DNA from: Bacteroidota bacterium
GTDB taxonomy: Bacteria > Bacteroidota > Bacteroidia > UBA7662
DNA: 20,386 nucleotides
Assembly: GCA_016868875.1 (NCBI GenBank)
Contig: VGFN01000013.1
Location: 1 to 20,386 of the forward strand
Reading direction: 5' to 3'
Positions 1 through 8,377 of the stretch are shown one piece after another; the stretch's first letter is position 1; each line of letters opens with the position of its first letter. The notes beneath the pieces were generated by a model. It was not told the origin of the DNA, searched no databases, and saw only the letters and a program-made list of their open reading frames with translations. The translations under genes were made by a program, and so were the position numbers.

Positions 1-2
1 CA

Positions 3-584
3 CGTCTGGCCCAGGATTGGAATATGCCTTTGCTGCTCGAGAAATTTCTGGACAATCCTTTCTTGCCTTCTTTCTACAAGGACCCCGAAAGGTATGCCTT
101 CTCCACCGAAACCGCTTTTTTGGCGGAGCGGTACCGGCAAATGCATGCCGAAATGGACTTGGTGGATTGGCGACAAGAGGGAATGGTGGCGGACTATTCA
201 TTTTATAAATCCTTGATATTTGCAAGCAAGACCTTGCCACCACCAGAAGCCAAGCTCTTCAAAGAATTGTTTGCCATCATCAACCAACAACTGCCTCAGC
301 CGCAATTGTGGGTGTACTTGAGCAGCCCGCCAAGCAGGCTACTCGGTAATATTCGCCAAAGAGGCCGTGAGTTCGAACAAGAAATTACGGCGGATTACCT
401 AGCAGGGGTTGAACAGGCCTATGCCACTTTCCTGGAGCAAGCTGGGGGATTGCGTTGCCTCTGGGTTCAGTGGGAGGAGGGCTCGGATTTGATGCTGAAT
501 CCCGAACTTTACGAGCGCTTCAAACAACGGCTCATGGGTGATTTTCGCTACGGCATGAACTTTCTGAATCTCTCTGAACTTTAG
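3..584 (+). CDS. Deoxynucleoside kinase, 5'-truncated by the window edge
   Basis: This is the C-terminal part of a deoxynucleoside kinase, which phosphorylates deoxynucleosides to dNMPs in cytoplasmic nucleotide salvage. The frame is open to the left edge: codons before the ATG at 24 read RLAQDWN, which fits the helix after a P-loop. The true start and the Walker A motif therefore lie outside the window, and the ATG at 24 is an internal Met. Visible family features are EKFLDNPFLPSFY, the segment DYSFYKSLIFA in the position of the DRS-type substrate motif, and the arginine-rich lid RQRGREFEQE. The stop TAG at 582-584 lies 6 bp before the next gene, so the two are probably co-transcribed. Substrate preference (dA, dG or broader) cannot be told. 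Family assignment is firm. Confidence 0.88.
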   Translation, partial: RLAQDWNMPLLLEKFLDNPFLPSFYKDPERYAFSTETAFLAERYRQMHAEMDLVDWRQEGMVADYSFYKSLIFASKTLPPPEAKLFKELFAIINQQLPQPQLWVYLSSPPSRLLGNIRQRGREFEQEITADYLAGVEQAYATFLEQAGGLRCLWVQWEEGSDLMLNPELYERFKQRLMGDFRYGMNFLNLSEL

Positions 585-590
585 CGGCCA

Positions 591-3494
591 ATGCCAAACC
601 TCAATTTTGCGGAAACGTGCAGCCTAATGGTGCGGCAAGGGTGCTTGGTTCTGGTCCTATGGGGCCTAAACTGCGCTGTAGATTCCTCGCTTCGGGCTCA
701 AAATTCCGGGTCTACAGGAACCCTGTCCGGGAAGGTGACGGATGCCGACGATAAAATTCCCTTGATTGGGGTCAATGTGGTGATCAAAGGGAGTAGCCTA
801 GGAAGTTCGTCCAATTTAGACGGCTTGTACAGCATCGCAAGAATACCCGCGGGGCAATACCAAGTCGAGGTTTCTTATCTGGGTTACGAAAAGAAAATAT
901 ACACCGGGGTACGCATTGAAGGAGGTAAACCCGCCTCCCTCAACATTGTATTACGACGTTCCGCGGTGACCATGGACCAGGAGGTTGTGGTGGTTGGCGA
1001 TAAGCCCTTGATCGATCTCGAACAAACCAAAACCGAACAACGCGTGGGCCAGGAGAGCATTGAAGCAGCACCCACCCGATCGGTGCAATCCGTGCTTAAC
1101 ACCCAAGCCGGGGTTATGCTTAATCCGGAGGGTTTGAGCATCCGTGGAGGCAGAACCTACGAAACAGCGTTCATGATTGACGGGGCATCGGCGACGGATC
1201 CCTTGGCGGGCACGGGATTTGGAATTGATTTAGGAACCAACTCCATAGACCGTATGGATATCGCTACAGGGGGTGGTGATGTGACCCAGGGCGATGGTTC
1301 GGCGGGCATCGTGCGCACCAAGACCCGTTCGGGGGGGGATCGCTGGGCTTATTCCTTGGCAGCTCGTTCAGACCAGCTTGGCTTTAACAGGGCTTGGTCG
1401 TCTGTTTGGAATAACCAAGTGGTGGAAGGCACCTTGGGCGGTAGCCTCAAAGGGCTGTTCCCCCAACCGTTGAGAATATTCTCCTCCTTCAAAGGGAGCT
1501 TTGATGACCAATATTTCCGCACCCCGGCCAAACAGGTCCAATCCTCTTTGTATCCCAACCCTGGTTTTTCGCCTATGCAGGATAACCGATGGGCCGGTAT
1601 GCTCAAATTGGATTATGCTTTTCATCCTGGCCTAAGGTTGAGCGGAACCTACTTGCGCTCTTTGACCATCAACCAGGACGTTAATATGTTACGGATCATT
1701 GGGAATGATGCTCCTTTCCTACCGGGATATCAATTCGAATTTGCCTTGCAACCAGACAATGCCCTGACCTATACCCACGATACCAACCTCGAAAGTCTGC
1801 AGCTCAATCATACCACCTCCAAGAAATTTTCCTATACGGTGAACGCATCACGCCTCTATGTTCGATTGCGGGCGGATGCCAACGGGCGTGATTGGAGGCC
1901 CAAGGAGGTGGATTCGGAATTTGACCCCAATTCCATTGTGACCTTTCCGGTGACTTATTTTAATCCGCTTGACTCGCAGGTTTTTGTGAACCCGGGTCCC
2001 GGCTTGTACAACAATGGCGGCATTGGAACCTTGTGGCATGACCACTATGTTTTGGAATACACGGTCAAAGCCAGCGGGAATTATTATTACAATTCTCGGG
2101 GTGATCGCCTGATTTTTGGGACCGAATTCAAGGATCAGGATTTGCAATGGATTGACATTATTCGGCCTTGGATTGGCGCGCCTATTCCTTTGGCCGATGG
2201 GACTTTCTCTCAGAGTTTTCGTTTGGGGGATTACAGTGATGTATGGAGGGTTCAACCCAAACGCGGCGCTTTCTTTCTGTCCAACAAACTTAAGTACCTG
2301 GGATTGGTTGCTGAGGCCGGACTGCGTTTGGAGTATTGGATGCCCGGGACCTTTGTGGACAGGGCCATAGGAGATGCCCGCTCTCCCATTCGGGACGAAA
2401 TCCGCAAGGACTACATGGACCATACCTTTTCCGTATTCGGGATGCGTACCAAGGCCCGCTTATTGCCCAAATTATCAGCCTCTTTCCCGATTCGTGAGAA
2501 CCAGGTGCTTTATTTCAATTACAACCATGCAATGGTGATGCCGCATCCCAGCTGGTTGTACCAGGGTTTGAATCCTTTGTACCAGGATCGTTCGGTGTTG
2601 GCCAGGGTAGGGAATCCGGATTTGAACCCGGAGATGGATATTTCGTACGAGTTGGGGTTGAGGACCCAGTTGACCCCCAACGATGCGCTCACTGTAACCG
2701 CTTATTGGAAAGACAAATACGATTTTATTTCGGCGGCATCTACTCAAATCAAAGATTTTACGGGCAGGGAGGTGACCAGAACCCTGAGAATCAATTCGGA
2801 TTATGCGCGGATTCGAGGTTTGGAATTGGGCTACTTCAAAAGAATAGGACAATGGTTCCAAGGACAGGTTTCGGCCTCCTACATGGTGGCCCGTGGCCAA
2901 AGCTCCTCTGCCAGCGAAGCGTTGACGGCCATCCTCAATTCCGGGAATCGCCAGGATACCAAAGAAACCTTCCTTGCATGGGATGCCCCTTACGATATCA
3001 AGGGTAATGTTATTTTCACCCTGGACCGTAAGCGTGGGCTTTGGGGGAAGTCCTGGTTAAACTGTTGGTCCTTGTACCTCGAAGGCGTGCTGCGCTCTGG
3101 TCGGCGTTATACGCCTTTCACCTTTCAAGGCATAGAGCCGGTGTCGGGTAGGCCTATTTACGAAAGGGATCCTCGTCCGGAGGCCTTATGGTCGGCCTTG
3201 GGCCAGGGCCAGCAATGGATGGATCTTTCGGTTCGCAAATGGTGGCTTCGAGGGGCATACCGCTGGGAATTGTCCATGCAATTGACCAACCTCCTCAACC
3301 AAGCCAATGCCATCATTCCCAATCCGGTAACCGGAAGGGCCTGGGAGCCCGGAGACCCTGTGCCCTCTTCTTGGCGAGATCCGGCCTATTTGGATCCCCG
3401 CGATGCCCGATCCAGAGGCCTTCCGCCGGATAATCCCGCACGGTATATGGCCCCAAGGCATTTTATGTTAGGGATAGCCCTCAAATACCGTTGA
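591..3494 (+). CDS. TonB-dependent outer-membrane receptor with N-terminal carboxypeptidase-regulatory-like domain
   Basis: A 967-residue outer-membrane transporter predicted to import a ligand using TonB/ExbBD energy. Order of parts: a hydrophobic signal peptide (about residues 15-36, probable cleavage after the AQ near residue 38; the Met at 627 is an alternative start); a beta-sandwich carboxypeptidase-regulatory-like domain (about 45-125, with GxxVxxxDGxYxIxxxPxGxYxxxVSYxGY spacing); a plug domain (about 155-260, containing LSIRGG and AFMIDGA); then a large beta-barrel ending ALKYR. No SusD-like gene lies beside it, so it does not form a SusCD pair and its ligand is unknown. It starts 6 bp after the kinase stop, and its TGA overlaps the next start codon (TTGA at 3491-3494). 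That suggests one transcript with coupled translation. Confidence 0.92.
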   Translation: MPNLNFAETCSLMVRQGCLVLVLWGLNCAVDSSLRAQNSGSTGTLSGKVTDADDKIPLIGVNVVIKGSSLGSSSNLDGLYSIARIPAGQYQVEVSYLGYEKKIYTGVRIEGGKPASLNIVLRRSAVTMDQEVVVVGDKPLIDLEQTKTEQRVGQESIEAAPTRSVQSVLNTQAGVMLNPEGLSIRGGRTYETAFMIDGASATDPLAGTGFGIDLGTNSIDRMDIATGGGDVTQGDGSAGIVRTKTRSGGDRWAYSLAARSDQLGFNRAWSSVWNNQVVEGTLGGSLKGLFPQPLRIFSSFKGSFDDQYFRTPAKQVQSSLYPNPGFSPMQDNRWAGMLKLDYAFHPGLRLSGTYLRSLTINQDVNMLRIIGNDAPFLPGYQFEFALQPDNALTYTHDTNLESLQLNHTTSKKFSYTVNASRLYVRLRADANGRDWRPKEVDSEFDPNSIVTFPVTYFNPLDSQVFVNPGPGLYNNGGIGTLWHDHYVLEYTVKASGNYYYNSRGDRLIFGTEFKDQDLQWIDIIRPWIGAPIPLADGTFSQSFRLGDYSDVWRVQPKRGAFFLSNKLKYLGLVAEAGLRLEYWMPGTFVDRAIGDARSPIRDEIRKDYMDHTFSVFGMRTKARLLPKLSASFPIRENQVLYFNYNHAMVMPHPSWLYQGLNPLYQDRSVLARVGNPDLNPEMDISYELGLRTQLTPNDALTVTAYWKDKYDFISAASTQIKDFTGREVTRTLRINSDYARIRGLELGYFKRIGQWFQGQVSASYMVARGQSSSASEALTAILNSGNRQDTKETFLAWDAPYDIKGNVIFTLDRKRGLWGKSWLNCWSLYLEGVLRSGRRYTPFTFQGIEPVSGRPIYERDPRPEALWSALGQGQQWMDLSVRKWWLRGAYRWELSMQLTNLLNQANAIIPNPVTGRAWEPGDPVPSSWRDPAYLDPRDARSRGLPPDNPARYMAPRHFMLGIALKYR

Positions 3495-5062
3495 GTTTCT
3501 GGCGTAGTGATTACCGGGCTTTGGGTCAAACCCTTACCTCCGGGCGATTAGGGGTGGATCTACCGCAGCCGAATAGCTCAGAAATGAGGATTGCGGCGTT
3601 CAACCCGGCATTGGCGGAGGAAATGAGCCTTGGGATGAATCTTGCCGACATGGGCTCGGTTTCGGCGTGGATTCAGTCCGCCCCCCACCCTATGGCCATG
3701 GCCTATGCCGGTCATCAATACGGGCATTTTACGATGCTTGGAGACGGAAGGGCCCAGCTCTTGGGGGAATGGCAAAATGATTTAGGAATTTGTTACGATG
3801 TACATCTGAAAGGAAGCGGTCCCACCCCTTTTGCCAGAGGTGGAGACGGTTATGCAACCCTCCATGCGATGCTAAGAGAATTCATCATCACGGAAGCATT
3901 GCATGCGCTGGGTGTTCCGACAACCCGTTCCCTGATGGTTTTGGAAACGCCCTACAAGGTTTGGAGGGAAATGGATCAGAGAGGCGGCATGCTTTTGCGA
4001 ACAGCTCCGCATCATGTCCGCATAGGTACTTTGGAATACGCAATTCGTGCTTTTTGCTCGCAGGACTATGCACGCTATGTCATGGCGATTTTGAATCGAA
4101 GCGTGGAACTTTGGAACGGGGCCAAAGCCCTTGAGCAGGGGCGTAGCCTTTACGGGGTAGGAGCCCTTGAACCCGAGGCGGTTCGATGCTATTTTGAAGA
4201 ATGGAGCAGACGTCAAGCCGAACTCTTGGCGCATTGGATGCGGGTTGGTTTTGTGCACGGGGTTCTTAATACCGATAACATTAGTTTGATGGGTATGACC
4301 CTGGATTTGGGTCCCTGTGCCTTTGTGAATGCCTACGATCTAAAACGTTCGTTCAGCTCCATCGACCAATACGGGCGCTATGCTTGGGGTCGTCAGTCGG
4401 AGATCATGGAATGGAATGCCGGGGTACTCCTATCCTGTTTATTGCCTTTGCTGGATGGCGATCGCAACGAGGGAAGGGCCGTGTTGATTGCCCAGGATTT
4501 GCTGCTACAATACCGTTCCGGCGTGGAGCAGGCCTTGAAGCGCATGCAATGGATGAAATTAGGCCTTGACCCTCAACGATATTCAAACCACGAAGAGGCC
4601 CGTTCCCTGGTCTCGGATTGGCAGGTTTGGCTTGAAGAATCCAGGCCGGATTATGGCCTTGCCTATCTGAATTTGGAAGAAATCCTTCAGCAAGCCATGC
4701 AACAAGATTGGGAGCCACTTACCAACCATGGTCAGGTCAAGGAATCTACAAGGATGCAAGCAACCCTTGATCTCCCGACGAAGGATTGGGTTGCCCGTTG
4801 GATTCATTTTTTGGAGGGGGTCGGTGAGGGTGCCTGCCTGTCTTCTTTGGCCCTGATGCAAAGCCAAAACCCAAGCATGATCCCACGCAATCACCTGGTC
4901 GAAGATGCTTTGGACCAAAAGGTCTTCCATGATCGCGATGCAGGTTGGGATGAGCTTCTGAAAGCCATCCGTGAGCCCTATCAACGAAGCGAACTGCAGC
5001 GGAGGCTTAACCAGCCACCACCCCTGGGGGATGCAGGGTATTGCACCTTTTGCGGAACTTGA
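3491..5062 (+). CDS. selO: Protein adenylyltransferase SelO (YdiU/UPF0061 family pseudokinase)
   Basis: SelO enzymes have a protein-kinase fold that binds ATP upside down and transfer AMP to Ser/Thr/Tyr of target proteins; in E. coli the role is linked to redox stress. Family signatures visible: GDGRAQLLGE (84-93); HLKGSGPTPFARGGDG (105-120) with the Lys at 107; and HGVLNTDNISLMGMTLDLGP (256-275), where D262/N263 and D272 have the 10-residue spacing of the D246/N247 and D256 metal-binding residues of E. coli SelO. The protein ends YCTFCGT, so the C-terminal redox position holds Cys, not Sec. At 523 residues it is slightly longer than usual. The start is the TTG at 3491, overlapping the receptor stop by 4 bp; no ATG lies before residue 32, inside conserved sequence, so TTG is the best choice. 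It converges with the next gene, leaving 2 bp between stops. Confidence 0.93.
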   Translation: MSFWRSDYRALGQTLTSGRLGVDLPQPNSSEMRIAAFNPALAEEMSLGMNLADMGSVSAWIQSAPHPMAMAYAGHQYGHFTMLGDGRAQLLGEWQNDLGICYDVHLKGSGPTPFARGGDGYATLHAMLREFIITEALHALGVPTTRSLMVLETPYKVWREMDQRGGMLLRTAPHHVRIGTLEYAIRAFCSQDYARYVMAILNRSVELWNGAKALEQGRSLYGVGALEPEAVRCYFEEWSRRQAELLAHWMRVGFVHGVLNTDNISLMGMTLDLGPCAFVNAYDLKRSFSSIDQYGRYAWGRQSEIMEWNAGVLLSCLLPLLDGDRNEGRAVLIAQDLLLQYRSGVEQALKRMQWMKLGLDPQRYSNHEEARSLVSDWQVWLEESRPDYGLAYLNLEEILQQAMQQDWEPLTNHGQVKESTRMQATLDLPTKDWVARWIHFLEGVGEGACLSSLALMQSQNPSMIPRNHLVEDALDQKVFHDRDAGWDELLKAIREPYQRSELQRRLNQPPPLGDAGYCTFCGT

Positions 5063-5064
5063 CC

Positions 5065-5604
5065 TTATCTAAGGTCGGACATTGCTCGTCGAGCTGCTTC
5101 CCAGAAGAGGATGCCTGCGCAGACCGAGACGTTGAGGCTGTGTTTGCATCCCCATTGCGGGAGTTCCAAGGCCCAATCACAGGCTTGGAGTAGGGCAGGA
5201 TCCAAGCCGTCCATCTCGTTGCCAAAGACCAAGGCCAAGGGTTCTTGCCCCTCCCATGACCAATCGGCTAAGGAATGCGAGGGTTCAGCCTGTTCAACGG
5301 CAACCAAAGTATACCCTTCTGACCGCAGTTGCCCCAGGGCTTCGAGCGGATCATCCCAAGCTCTCCAGGCTACGCTTTCTTCAGCCCCCAATGCGGCCTT
5401 GTGAATATCCCGATGAGGTGGGCGGCCGGTGTAACCGCATAGGATGATTTCCTTAAGTCCAAAGGCATCCGCAGATCGGAAAATAGAGCCCACATTTTGG
5501 AGGCTGCGAAGGTTAGTCAAAACGGCAACCACGGGTATTTTGGGGTTATTTTTGGACTGTTCCACGGGTGGGCGGTTCAGTTCATTCATGCTTTTGAGGC
5601 GCAT
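5065..5604 (-). CDS. SPOUT-class RNA methyltransferase (TrmH/SpoU family)
   Basis: Predicted SAM-dependent RNA 2'-O-ribose methyltransferase with the trefoil-knot SPOUT fold, acting on tRNA or rRNA in the cytoplasm. All three family motifs are visible: motif 1 NLRSLQNVGSIFRSAD with its Asn and Arg, motif 2 LALVFGNEMDGLD, and motif 3 LPQWGCKHSLNVSVCAGI. The reading frame is open up to 5697, but I place the start at the ATG at 5604. The protein then begins MRLKSMNELNRPPV, matching my memory of the typical N-terminus of Bacteroidota homologues (M-R-K-L-x-x-x-E-L-N-R), and has 179 residues, about family size. The longer start would leave almost no room for the divergent mutS. There is no clear Shine-Dalgarno. 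The exact RNA target cannot be assigned. Confidence 0.88.
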   Translation of the reverse strand: MRLKSMNELNRPPVEQSKNNPKIPVVAVLTNLRSLQNVGSIFRSADAFGLKEIILCGYTGRPPHRDIHKAALGAEESVAWRAWDDPLEALGQLRSEGYTLVAVEQAEPSHSLADWSWEGQEPLALVFGNEMDGLDPALLQACDWALELPQWGCKHSLNVSVCAGILFWEAARRAMSDLR

Positions 5605-5720
5605 GCCAGGGAGGAGATTTAGAGGTTTTGGCCTCCAAGTTAATTCACGGCCTGTGGTCTGCATCGGCGTGGGCTCGTTGCCTGCTTTGTGGAGCATTGT
5701 CTGATTTGACGCTATTCGAG

Positions 5721-8339
5721 ATGTCCACCAAGAACCCCACCGAAACCCCGTTGATGAAACAATACGCGCAGATCAAGGCGCGATACCCCGGGGCAATGCT
5801 CTTGTTCAGGGTAGGGGACTTCTATGAAACCTTTGGGGATGACGCGGTGCAATGTTCCAAGGTTTTGGGAATCACCTTGACCAAGCGGGCGAATGGGGCT
5901 GCCGCAGAAATGGCTTTGGCAGGATTCCCCCATCATTCGTTGGACCAGTATTTGCCCCGTTTGGTTCGAGCTGGGTTGAGGGTGGCGGTCTGCGATCAAA
6001 TGGAAGATCCCAAACAAGCCAAAGGCATTGTCAAACGGGATGTCACCGAATTGGTTTCTCCTGCGGTGGCGTTCAGCGATTCCTTGCTGGATCATGGGCG
6101 GAATAATTTTTTGGCGGCCTTCCATGGGGCCGGCAAGGGGGTTTATGGACTGGCCTTCTGTGATGTGACGACCGGATCCTTCCAAGCCATGCAGGGTACA
6201 CTCCAGGAAATTGGTAGTATGTTACGCCGTTATGCACCCTTGGAATTGTTAGGGAACAAATGGCAGAAAAGCCAGGTCCTGGACGCATTGGGTGACGGAT
6301 GGCCTTGGCAATGGCTGGACGATTGGGTATGGGAAAGGGAAGGCGCCTTGGGAAGATTGCAGAAGCAATTTCAAAGCCTCTCGGTCAAAGGTTATGGCTT
6401 GGAAGGCTTGGAGGCTGCCCAAATCGCGGCAGGAGCCATCTTGCATTACCTCCAAGAAACGCGCAGAGATGGGCCCTTACCGCTCTTTGGCTTGTCCCGA
6501 TTGGATACCGCCGATTCGTTGTGGATGGATCCCTTCACGGTGAGAACTTTGGAATTGCTTGAGCCCCAACAGCCCGGCGGCATTTCGCTGGCCGTTTCCT
6601 TGGATGCTTGTTGTACACCCATGGGGACCAGGTTGTTACGGCAATGGGTGGCCATGCCGCTCCGGAACCGTGAAGCCATCGAAGCCCGGCAGCATGTGGT
6701 GGAATGGGCGGTGCATCATCACGCAGAGGCCGAAGGTCATCGTGCAGATTTGCTTGAGGTGGGGGACATGGAAAGAATGGCAGCCCGTGTAGGGGTTATG
6801 CGTAGCGGCCCCAGGGAATTATGGCGATTGGCCTTGAGCATCAGGGCTGCAGAAACCATACGCGATAGGATATCCTCGGAACCCGAATCCAAGGCATTGC
6901 AAAATATATTGGCTGAATTCCCGGACCTGCTCATGGTTGCTCAGTGTATCGAGTCGGTTCTTCATGAGGATGCCCCTGCGATCCTTTCCAAAGGAGGGGC
7001 TATCCGTCCAGGTTACCGCGAGGATTTGGACGAGCTCCGTGCCCTCAAGGAAAATGCCAAAGGATTCATGAACCGCATGGTCGAAGAAGAGATTCAAAGA
7101 ACCAGAATATCATCGCTCAAAATCAGTTACAACCAAGTGTTTGGATTTTATCTCGAAGTCACCCACGCCCACAAAGACAAGGTGCCCGTCGAATGGATCC
7201 GCAAACAAACCTTGGTCAATGCAGAACGGTACATCACCCCGGAGCTCAAAGCCTTCGAAGAGAAATACCTGTCAGCCGATCAGCGAATTCAAGCCTTGGA
7301 GCAAGAGACCTACATGCTCTTGCTTCAAGAAATTGCGAGCCATGTGCCGGCCCTTCAGCAGGCTTCACGGCGCCTGGCAACCTTGGATGTGCTGCTGGGT
7401 TTTGCTCAAATCGCCAAAGACCGAAATTATGTCCAACCTCGCTTCACCGATTCGGTTGGACTTCAGGTCAAACAATTAAGGCACCCCGTATTGGAGCGAA
7501 TCCTTCCGGATTCCAAGCCCTATATCCCCAATGATTTGAACCTCGACCCCGGCCATGAGCAAATATGGATGATTACAGGACCCAACATGTCCGGGAAATC
7601 AGCCTTGCTTCGGCAAGCGGGCCTTCTGGTCGTGATGGCGCAAATTGGTTGTTATGTGCCCGCAACTGAGGCCTGCATGGGTCTGGTGGATAGGCTGTTT
7701 ACGCGGGTGGGGGCCTCCGATAATTTGGCCGCGGGTGAGTCCACGTTCATGGTGGAAATGCAAGAAATGGCCACCATTTTGCACCATATGACCGGGAGTA
7801 GTTTGTTGTTATTGGATGAAATTGGGCGAGGAACTTCGACCTACGATGGGATTAGTTTGGCATGGGCTATAGCAGCCTATCTGCATGAGCATCCTCGGCA
7901 TCGGCCGATGACCTTGTTTGCGACCCATTACCACGAACTGAATCGCATGGCCGACAAGTATCCCCGGATTGCCAATTACCATGTCTCGGTATCCAGGCAA
8001 GGCGATCGTATGGAATTTCTTCGTACCCTCCAACCCGGAGGTTCTTCCCATAGTTTTGGATTGCATGTTGCCAGGATGGCAGGCGTCCCCGCGGCGGTCA
8101 TTCATGAAGCCGAAACCATGTTAGAGCATTTGGAATCCCTGCGTGACGAATCCACCCAAAAATCTTCTTCAAAGCCAACACCTCATAAGGACGGGTCATG
8201 GCAAATGTCCTTGTGGGGTGAGGGTGATACGCAAGCCCTTGAATTACTGAAGTCGATTAAGTCCCTAGATGTTAATGCAATATCGCCGCTGCAGGCTTTG
8301 CAATGGCTTATAGAAAGGCAGAATGAAATAAAATCTTAG
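5721..8339 (+). CDS. mutS: DNA mismatch repair protein MutS
   Basis: MutS recognises base mismatches and small loops in newly replicated DNA and recruits MutL. Seen in the 872-residue product: the N-terminal mismatch-reading motif GDFYETF with the intercalating Phe (34) and Glu (36); the connector, lever and clamp regions in the middle; Walker A GPNMSGKS at about 620-627; Walker B with DEIGRGTSTYDG from about 699; then THYHELNRMADKYPRIANYH. The Walker A has Ser where GPNMGGKS or GPNMAGKS is more usual, which should be tolerated. The frame is open from 5628, but the first 31 codons do not resemble MutS and overlap the divergent methyltransferase region, so ATG 5721 (MSTKNPTETPLMKQY) is preferred. 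It ends 38 bp from the convergent GT51 gene. Confidence 0.97.
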   Translation: MSTKNPTETPLMKQYAQIKARYPGAMLLFRVGDFYETFGDDAVQCSKVLGITLTKRANGAAAEMALAGFPHHSLDQYLPRLVRAGLRVAVCDQMEDPKQAKGIVKRDVTELVSPAVAFSDSLLDHGRNNFLAAFHGAGKGVYGLAFCDVTTGSFQAMQGTLQEIGSMLRRYAPLELLGNKWQKSQVLDALGDGWPWQWLDDWVWEREGALGRLQKQFQSLSVKGYGLEGLEAAQIAAGAILHYLQETRRDGPLPLFGLSRLDTADSLWMDPFTVRTLELLEPQQPGGISLAVSLDACCTPMGTRLLRQWVAMPLRNREAIEARQHVVEWAVHHHAEAEGHRADLLEVGDMERMAARVGVMRSGPRELWRLALSIRAAETIRDRISSEPESKALQNILAEFPDLLMVAQCIESVLHEDAPAILSKGGAIRPGYREDLDELRALKENAKGFMNRMVEEEIQRTRISSLKISYNQVFGFYLEVTHAHKDKVPVEWIRKQTLVNAERYITPELKAFEEKYLSADQRIQALEQETYMLLLQEIASHVPALQQASRRLATLDVLLGFAQIAKDRNYVQPRFTDSVGLQVKQLRHPVLERILPDSKPYIPNDLNLDPGHEQIWMITGPNMSGKSALLRQAGLLVVMAQIGCYVPATEACMGLVDRLFTRVGASDNLAAGESTFMVEMQEMATILHHMTGSSLLLLDEIGRGTSTYDGISLAWAIAAYLHEHPRHRPMTLFATHYHELNRMADKYPRIANYHVSVSRQGDRMEFLRTLQPGGSSHSFGLHVARMAGVPAAVIHEAETMLEHLESLRDESTQKSSSKPTPHKDGSWQMSLWGEGDTQALELLKSIKSLDVNAISPLQALQWLIERQNEIKS

Positions 8340-8377
8340 TAGAAAACGAGGGAGGGGGTAGCTATCTTTTTTATTTG

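Noticed and set aside
1848..2423. A 191-codon minus-strand open frame inside the first TonB-dependent receptor
   Set aside because: It is antisense to conserved barrel sequence, shows no recognisable motif and is typical of shadow frames in GC-balanced genes.
5628..5720. N-terminal extension of MutS with a hydrophobic stretch (CLLCGAL)
   Set aside because: MutS is cytoplasmic and normally starts near MSTKNPTETPLMKQY; the extension lies in the short divergent spacer and is best read as upstream DNA.
8340..8377. Possible bidirectional terminator between mutS and the GT51 gene
   Set aside because: Only a six-base TAGCTA palindrome precedes the T-run; without a loop or longer stem it does not form a convincing hairpin.
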